DNA of 64,000 nucleotides from Rhodanobacteraceae bacterium (GTDB taxonomy: Bacteria; Pseudomonadota; Gammaproteobacteria; Xanthomonadales; Rhodanobacteraceae), in assembly GCA_004299555.1 (NCBI GenBank), contig SCQU01000004.1, positions 124,001-188,000 of the forward strand, written 5' to 3'. A program made the position numbers and the translations under genes. Shown here one piece after another: positions 63,986-64,000 of the stretch (position 1 is the stretch's first letter; each line of letters opens with the position of its first letter). The notes under the pieces were generated by a model. The model did not search any database, was not told the origin of the DNA, and saw nothing but the letters and a program-made list of their open reading frames with translations.

Positions 63986-64000
63986 ACCGTGGCCACGCGC

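Overview
The window is a GC-rich, densely coded proteobacterial chromosome segment. Gene content and order (an rph / yicC-gmk / rpoZ-spoT neighbourhood, pilMNOPQ divergent from a class A PBP, a type-B L31, an H-NS-like protein of the plant/soil gammaproteobacterial type, MoxR-DUF58-Bat cluster, LpxO) point to the Xanthomonadales (Lysobacterales); family level is my inference only. I see no tRNA, rRNA, CRISPR array, prophage or complete insertion sequence.

Layout. 1-5.5 kb: end of ettA, a perfect 46-bp palindrome, rimI-holD-like-pssA (minus, overlapping), a DUF4124 protein, proS, H-NS-like. 5.5-24.3 kb: one long minus-strand run that reads, in transcription order, membrane-fusion adaptor, ATPase, small anchored protein, six FtsX/MacB-type permeases, DUF885 metallopeptidase, sigma54-dependent response regulator, NtrY-like sensor kinase, then QmcA/NfeD and a ThrE-like exporter. 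The permeases are three tandem copies of an A+B pair, with a vestige of a B gene before the first pair and of an A gene after the last. In front of the adaptor sits a textbook sigma54 promoter and an array of TGTCCG half-sites spaced 11 bp, which fits control by the two-component system at the tail of the same run. 24.5-30.3 kb: divergent lpxO, then a second, unrelated MacA/LolD-like exporter (adaptor, ATPase, two permeases). 30.4-32.2 kb: FAA hydrolase, mscL, macrodomain protein. 32.3-39.6 kb: moxR-DUF58-DUF4381-batA-batB-batD, joined by ATGA overlaps after the DUF58 gene. 39.6-40.8 kb: non-coding, dominated by a ~240-bp tandem array that includes the last codons of pilQ. 40.8-46.3 kb: pilMNOPQ with a good sigma70 promoter and a decayed second copy of the pilN start. 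46.6-56.7 kb: mrcA/ponA, an unknown conserved protein, gltA, rpmE2, recG, ridA, spoT. 56.8-64 kb: rpoZ, mlaA (plus), mlaFEDCB (minus), gmk, yicC, rph.

How it fits together: much of the window is envelope biology: two tripartite-type ABC exporters, lipid A hydroxylation, the Mla phospholipid-trafficking pathway, type IV pilus machinery, peptidoglycan synthesis, mechanosensitive channel and the MoxR/Bat complex. The part I judge most novel is the sigma54-controlled exporter with amplified permease pairs. Several families of short inverted repeats (REP-like) lie between genes and probably drove the duplications.
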